Positions 62,560-64,000 of a stretch of 64,000 bases of DNA are shown here, piece by piece. How positions within the stretch are numbered: position 1 is the stretch's first letter; each line of letters opens with the position of its first letter. The translations under genes were made by a program, and so were the position numbers. Source of the stretch: Microlunatus phosphovorus NM-1 (GTDB taxonomy: Bacteria; Actinomycetota; Actinomycetes; Propionibacteriales; Propionibacteriaceae); assembly GCF_000270245.1 (NCBI RefSeq), contig NC_015635.1, positions 4,836,001 to 4,900,000 on the forward strand, in the 5' to 3' direction. Below the pieces are notes generated by a model. The model was not told where the DNA came from. It ran no database searches and saw only the letters and a list, made by a program, of their open reading frames with translations.

Positions 62560-62937
62560 TCAGCTGTCGCCGTGCTGCGCCTGGAGCTCGGCGACCTTCT
62601 TGTGCACCTCGACCATGTCCAGACCCTTGACGGCGTCGATGACCTGCTTGAGAGCCGGTCCGGGCAGCGCGCCGGCCTGGTTGAAGACCAACACACCCTC
62701 GCGGAAGGCCATCAGCGTCGGAATGCCCTCGATACCGAGCTGCCCGGACAGGGCCTGGTTGGCGTCGGTGTCCAGCTTGGCGAAGGTGATGTCGCCGTAC
62801 TCCTCGGAGGTCTTCTCATAGATCGGGGCGAACCGCTTGCACGGACCACACCAGTCGGCCCAGAAGTCGACCAGCACGATGTCGTTCCCGCTGATCGTCT
62901 TCTCGAAGCTGTCGGCGTTGATGTCGATGGTGGCCAT
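62560..62937 (-). CDS. trxA: Thioredoxin
   Basis: A 125-residue thioredoxin with the active site VDFWADWCGPCKRFAPI and the cis-proline region IEGIPTLMAFREG. Cytoplasmic disulfide reductase. The 18-residue C-terminal tail (DMVEVHKKVAELQAQHGDS) is slightly longer than in E. coli TrxA. It stands alone, between the DUF305 gene and the methyltransferase. Confidence 0.95.
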   Translation of the reverse strand: MATIDINADSFEKTISGNDIVLVDFWADWCGPCKRFAPIYEKTSEEYGDITFAKLDTDANQALSGQLGIEGIPTLMAFREGVLVFNQAGALPGPALKQVIDAVKGLDMVEVHKKVAELQAQHGDS

Positions 62938-63026
62938 GGCTCTCGATTGCTCCTCGGAATGGTAAGTCAGCTCCCGGGATCACCGGGCACGACTGGACCA
63001 ACGCCGCACAGCAGTCGGACTATTCC

Positions 63027-63800
63027 CTACTTGATCGCGACCAGCCGGCGCATCGGGATGGTGACGTCCACCGACCCCTTGCGCTCCACTTTGTCCTCCA
63101 GCAGCTCGATCGCTGCCTCCACCCGCGACCAGCGGGTCTGCGGCAGATAGAGCGCCGACATCACCAGCTCGGCATCGGCCCGCGAGGTGACGGTGAAGTG
63201 GTATCGCTCTCGCTGATCCTCCACCCGGCGCATCCCGTACGCGTGCAGGGTCCTCTTGAATCCGGCCAGTTCCACCGGACCGGGAAACTGTGGCTTGGTA
63301 CGCAGCCTCGTGCTGACTCGCGCCAGCAGCCGTAGATCTCGCGGTGACACCGGACGCGCCGCCGGTGCGATCGCCGCCAGCACCCCGCCCGGCCGCAGCA
63401 CCCGGGTGATCTCGCCCATCAAAGCATCCAACGGAGTGATCACCACCAGCCCGATCGAGCTGGTGATCGCGTCGACCGACCCGTCCCGGAACGGCAGCCG
63501 CAAAGCATCGCCGCGCACCCACGGCCCGGGACCGCGTTCGACCGCCAGCTGCAGCTCGGCGTCTGAGATGTCGAGCCCGATGACCGTGCGGCCATCGCTG
63601 GCCAGCTCGCGCGACATCGGCCCCGACCCACAGGCGAGATCGAGGACAGTCCGGGCATGACCGCCGACGGCCCGCGCCAGCCAGCGGTACGGGGTGTGGT
63701 CCTCATCGATCGCGCGGGACAGCACCGCCTCCACCACGCCGGGCCGGTCGCGATGGAAGTCCGCCAGATACTGGCGCCAGCTCACCTCGTCGTCACTCAT
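63027..63800 (-). CDS. Class I SAM-dependent methyltransferase
   Basis: A 257-residue enzyme with SAM motif I VLDLACGSGPMSRELA, acidic motif II VIGLDISDAELQLA and post-motifs GSVDAITSSIGLVVITPLD and ITRVLRPGGVLAAIAP (Methyltransf_11 type). Substrate unknown. No obvious operon partner. Confidence 0.88.
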   Translation of the reverse strand: MSDDEVSWRQYLADFHRDRPGVVEAVLSRAIDEDHTPYRWLARAVGGHARTVLDLACGSGPMSRELASDGRTVIGLDISDAELQLAVERGPGPWVRGDALRLPFRDGSVDAITSSIGLVVITPLDALMGEITRVLRPGGVLAAIAPAARPVSPRDLRLLARVSTRLRTKPQFPGPVELAGFKRTLHAYGMRRVEDQRERYHFTVTSRADAELVMSALYLPQTRWSRVEAAIELLEDKVERKGSVDVTIPMRRLVAIK

Positions 63801-63833
63801 CGCGAGCCCAGCACCGCCCTCCTAGTGGTGTGT

Positions 63834-64000
63834 CTAGACCCGGCTGACGAACAGATGGGACGCTGCCTCACGATCGAGCTCACAGCCCGGCGCGCCCGCT
63901 GGGGTCAGTCGGACACCGAGCCCACCCGCCTCGGCCTCGACCTCGACGCCCGGCTGGATGCCCGCCTGACGCAGGGTTCCCATCAGCTCGACGTCCTTTT
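63834..64000 (-). CDS. C-terminus of a DtxR-like metal-dependent regulator (cut by window end)
   Basis: The last 54 codons, ending at 63834, read VELMGTLRQAGIQPGVEVEA, then GVRLTPAGAPGCELDREAAS and HLFVSRV. This is the FeoA/SH3-like C-terminal domain of DtxR/IdeR/MntR-type repressors. The DNA-binding part lies beyond the window, so the assignment rests on this domain only. Confidence 0.6.
   Translation of the reverse strand, partial: KDVELMGTLRQAGIQPGVEVEAEAGGLGVRLTPAGAPGCELDREAASHLFVSRV

Overview
The window is high-GC DNA from an actinobacterium. A Propionibacteriales-like organism is my best guess, not a firm assignment. The evidence is a RamB-type acetate regulator beside glyoxylate-shunt genes, a gephyrin-like MoeA with a GlpR/SepX-type membrane protein, a UDPGP-family UTP-glucose-1-phosphate uridylyltransferase, many GTG starts, several probably leaderless genes and a CIRCE-controlled FmdB-type zinc-ribbon gene.

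Layout. 1-4590: organosulfonate uptake (taurine/sulfonate ABC transporter) with an FMNH2-dependent SsuD-type monooxygenase and a TetR regulator, then a divergent VC0807-type membrane gene over a double operator. 5590-16545: an accessory zone of regulator/target pairs (TetR, two HxlR, MarR) in which the regulators are intact but many partners are truncated, deleted or fragmentary. 16715-19634: mobile-element debris, an AbiEi/AbiEii (type IV) toxin-antitoxin pair, a multiply disrupted serine recombinase and tRNA-Ala(CGC). 19701-24164: glpR/sepX-like gene, PaaI-type thioesterase, and the overlapping run moeA/glp-moaC-mogA-rimJ. 24215-28313: MerR/MFS pair, 5-formyltetrahydrofolate cyclo-ligase, acylphosphatase and a membrane protein. 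28349-33100: aceB, aceA and divergent ramB.

33208-47887 is a defence-type island of visibly lower GC. It holds an ORC/CDC6-like ATPase with a TTG start, a recent ISAs1-family insertion with a 10-bp target duplication, older transposase debris, and a five-gene operon hsdM-hsdS-hsdR-metallopeptidase-KAP/YobI-like membrane NTPase. Every junction in that operon is an overlap, so an extended type I restriction system is the most interesting candidate system here.

48314-64000 returns to host-like genes: a membrane-anchored patatin-like protein; DUF1304 and O-methyltransferase genes under a MarR regulator with two perfect operators; a penicillin-acylase family protein; the CIRCE-preceded FmdB/Ruc-like chaperone gene; a SAF-domain gene; mscL; UGPase; an alpha/beta hydrolase-like membrane protein; tRNA-Arg(CCT); a DUF305 copper-type lipoprotein behind a CsoR-like box; thioredoxin; a methyltransferase; and the C-terminus of a DtxR-like regulator at the edge.

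A conserved actinobacterial neighbourhood (in Mycobacterium tuberculosis mscL, Rv0991c, the cyclo-ligase Rv0992c, galU, moeA1, rimJ, Rv0996) is recognisable but split here into blocks at 19.7-27.2 kb and 56.5-59.9 kb, with about 29 kb of other genes between.
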